NCBI GenBank assembly: GCA_014378345.1
Contig: JACMNW010000360.1
Location: 1 to 16,046, forward strand
DNA from: Pseudorhodobacter sp.
Lineage (GTDB): Bacteria; Pseudomonadota; Alphaproteobacteria; Rhodobacterales; Rhodobacteraceae
Reading direction: 5' to 3'
DNA length: 16,046 nucleotides
Part shown: positions 15,912 to 16,046 of the stretch, one piece after another
How positions within the stretch are numbered: the stretch's first letter is position 1
Layout of the letters: each line of letters begins with the position of its first letter
The notes under the pieces: generated by a model
What the model was told of the DNA's origin: nothing
What the model saw: the letters and a program-made list of their open reading frames with translations, nothing else
Databases searched by the model: none
Position numbers and translations under genes: made by a program

Positions 15912-16046
15912 TCTTCCACCGATCCCCTTCTCGTCGCCCTGTCCGCCATCCACCGCCGTGGCAGCTTTGATCTGGCCGCCTCAAGCCTCGGCATCATCCC
16001 CTCCGCCATTTGCCAACGCCTGAAGGCGCTCGAAGAACGCATGGGC
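15912..16046 (+). CDS. LysR-family regulator, ArgP-like (start unresolved, 3' end outside window)
   Basis: From 15921 the + strand reads DPLLVALSAIHRRGSFDLAA followed by SSLGIIPSAICQRLKALEERMG up to the window edge. This is the N-terminal winged helix-turn-helix of LysR regulators, closest to the ArgP/IciA style (compare 'S-A-V-S-Q-R-I-K-A-L-E-E-R-x-G'). It sits divergently from the ACT and ArgO genes, where an ArgP-type activator of the exporter is expected. However, a TAA lies in frame at 15909-15911, and no ATG, GTG or TTG follows in frame before the domain; the first ATG is at 16041 and would destroy it. A CTG at 15939 is possible but would cut the first helix. A small frameshift near 15905-15920, a sequencing error or a rare start are the options. 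The family call is firm; whether the gene is intact is not. Confidence 0.68.

Overview
The window looks like a chromosomal stretch from an alphaproteobacterium of the Rhodobacterales (Roseobacter/Rhodobacter group). This rests on the style of the proteins: a KpsE-like protein with the GWYLWARAADQYAS-type start, an RTX protein ending in the alphaproteobacterial 'fulfilling' C-terminus, a DUF2793 fibre protein, and an ArgO/ACT/LysR cluster. It also rests on moderately high GC, frequent GTG/TTG starts and tight gene packing. I could not run any search, so the taxonomic call is inference. No rRNA, tRNA, CRISPR array, transposase or integrase is visible.

Region A (1-5490) is a capsule or surface-polysaccharide locus. 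A 5'-truncated GT4-like glycosyltransferase, a hexapeptide acyltransferase and a PAPS-type sulfotransferase overlap head to tail on the + strand and probably form one transcript. They meet, tail to tail, an ABC-2 polysaccharide-export permease (KpsM type) on the - strand. Divergent from the permease are a KpsE/BexC/CtrB-type periplasmic adaptor and a KpsT-type ATPase, which overlap each other at a TTGA. So the permease is on the opposite strand from its expected ATPase and adaptor, across a promoter region whose exact start codons are unresolved. Together these genes predict synthesis, acylation, sulfation and ABC-dependent export of a polysaccharide.

Region B (5515-10560) continues the surface theme. 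On the - strand is a large RTX-type calcium-binding protein whose N-terminal half shows seven repeats typical of a beta-propeller. Divergent from it are a GT2 glycosyltransferase and a bifunctional mannose-1-phosphate guanylyltransferase/mannose-6-phosphate isomerase, which would supply GDP-mannose. A GC-rich hairpin closes this unit.

Region C (10567-13830) holds one very large - strand gene, a DUF2793-headed, repeat-rich phage-tail-fibre-like protein with a perfect Shine-Dalgarno and no phage genes around it. Its position beside a capsule locus suggests a host-encoded spike or adhesin that recognises surface glycan, possibly of the gene-transfer-agent type.

Region D (13920-16046) is ordinary metabolism and transport: an EamA-type transporter, an ArgO/LysE-type amino-acid exporter translationally coupled to a small ACT-domain protein, and the start of a divergent LysR/ArgP-like regulator that lacks a normal start codon in frame.
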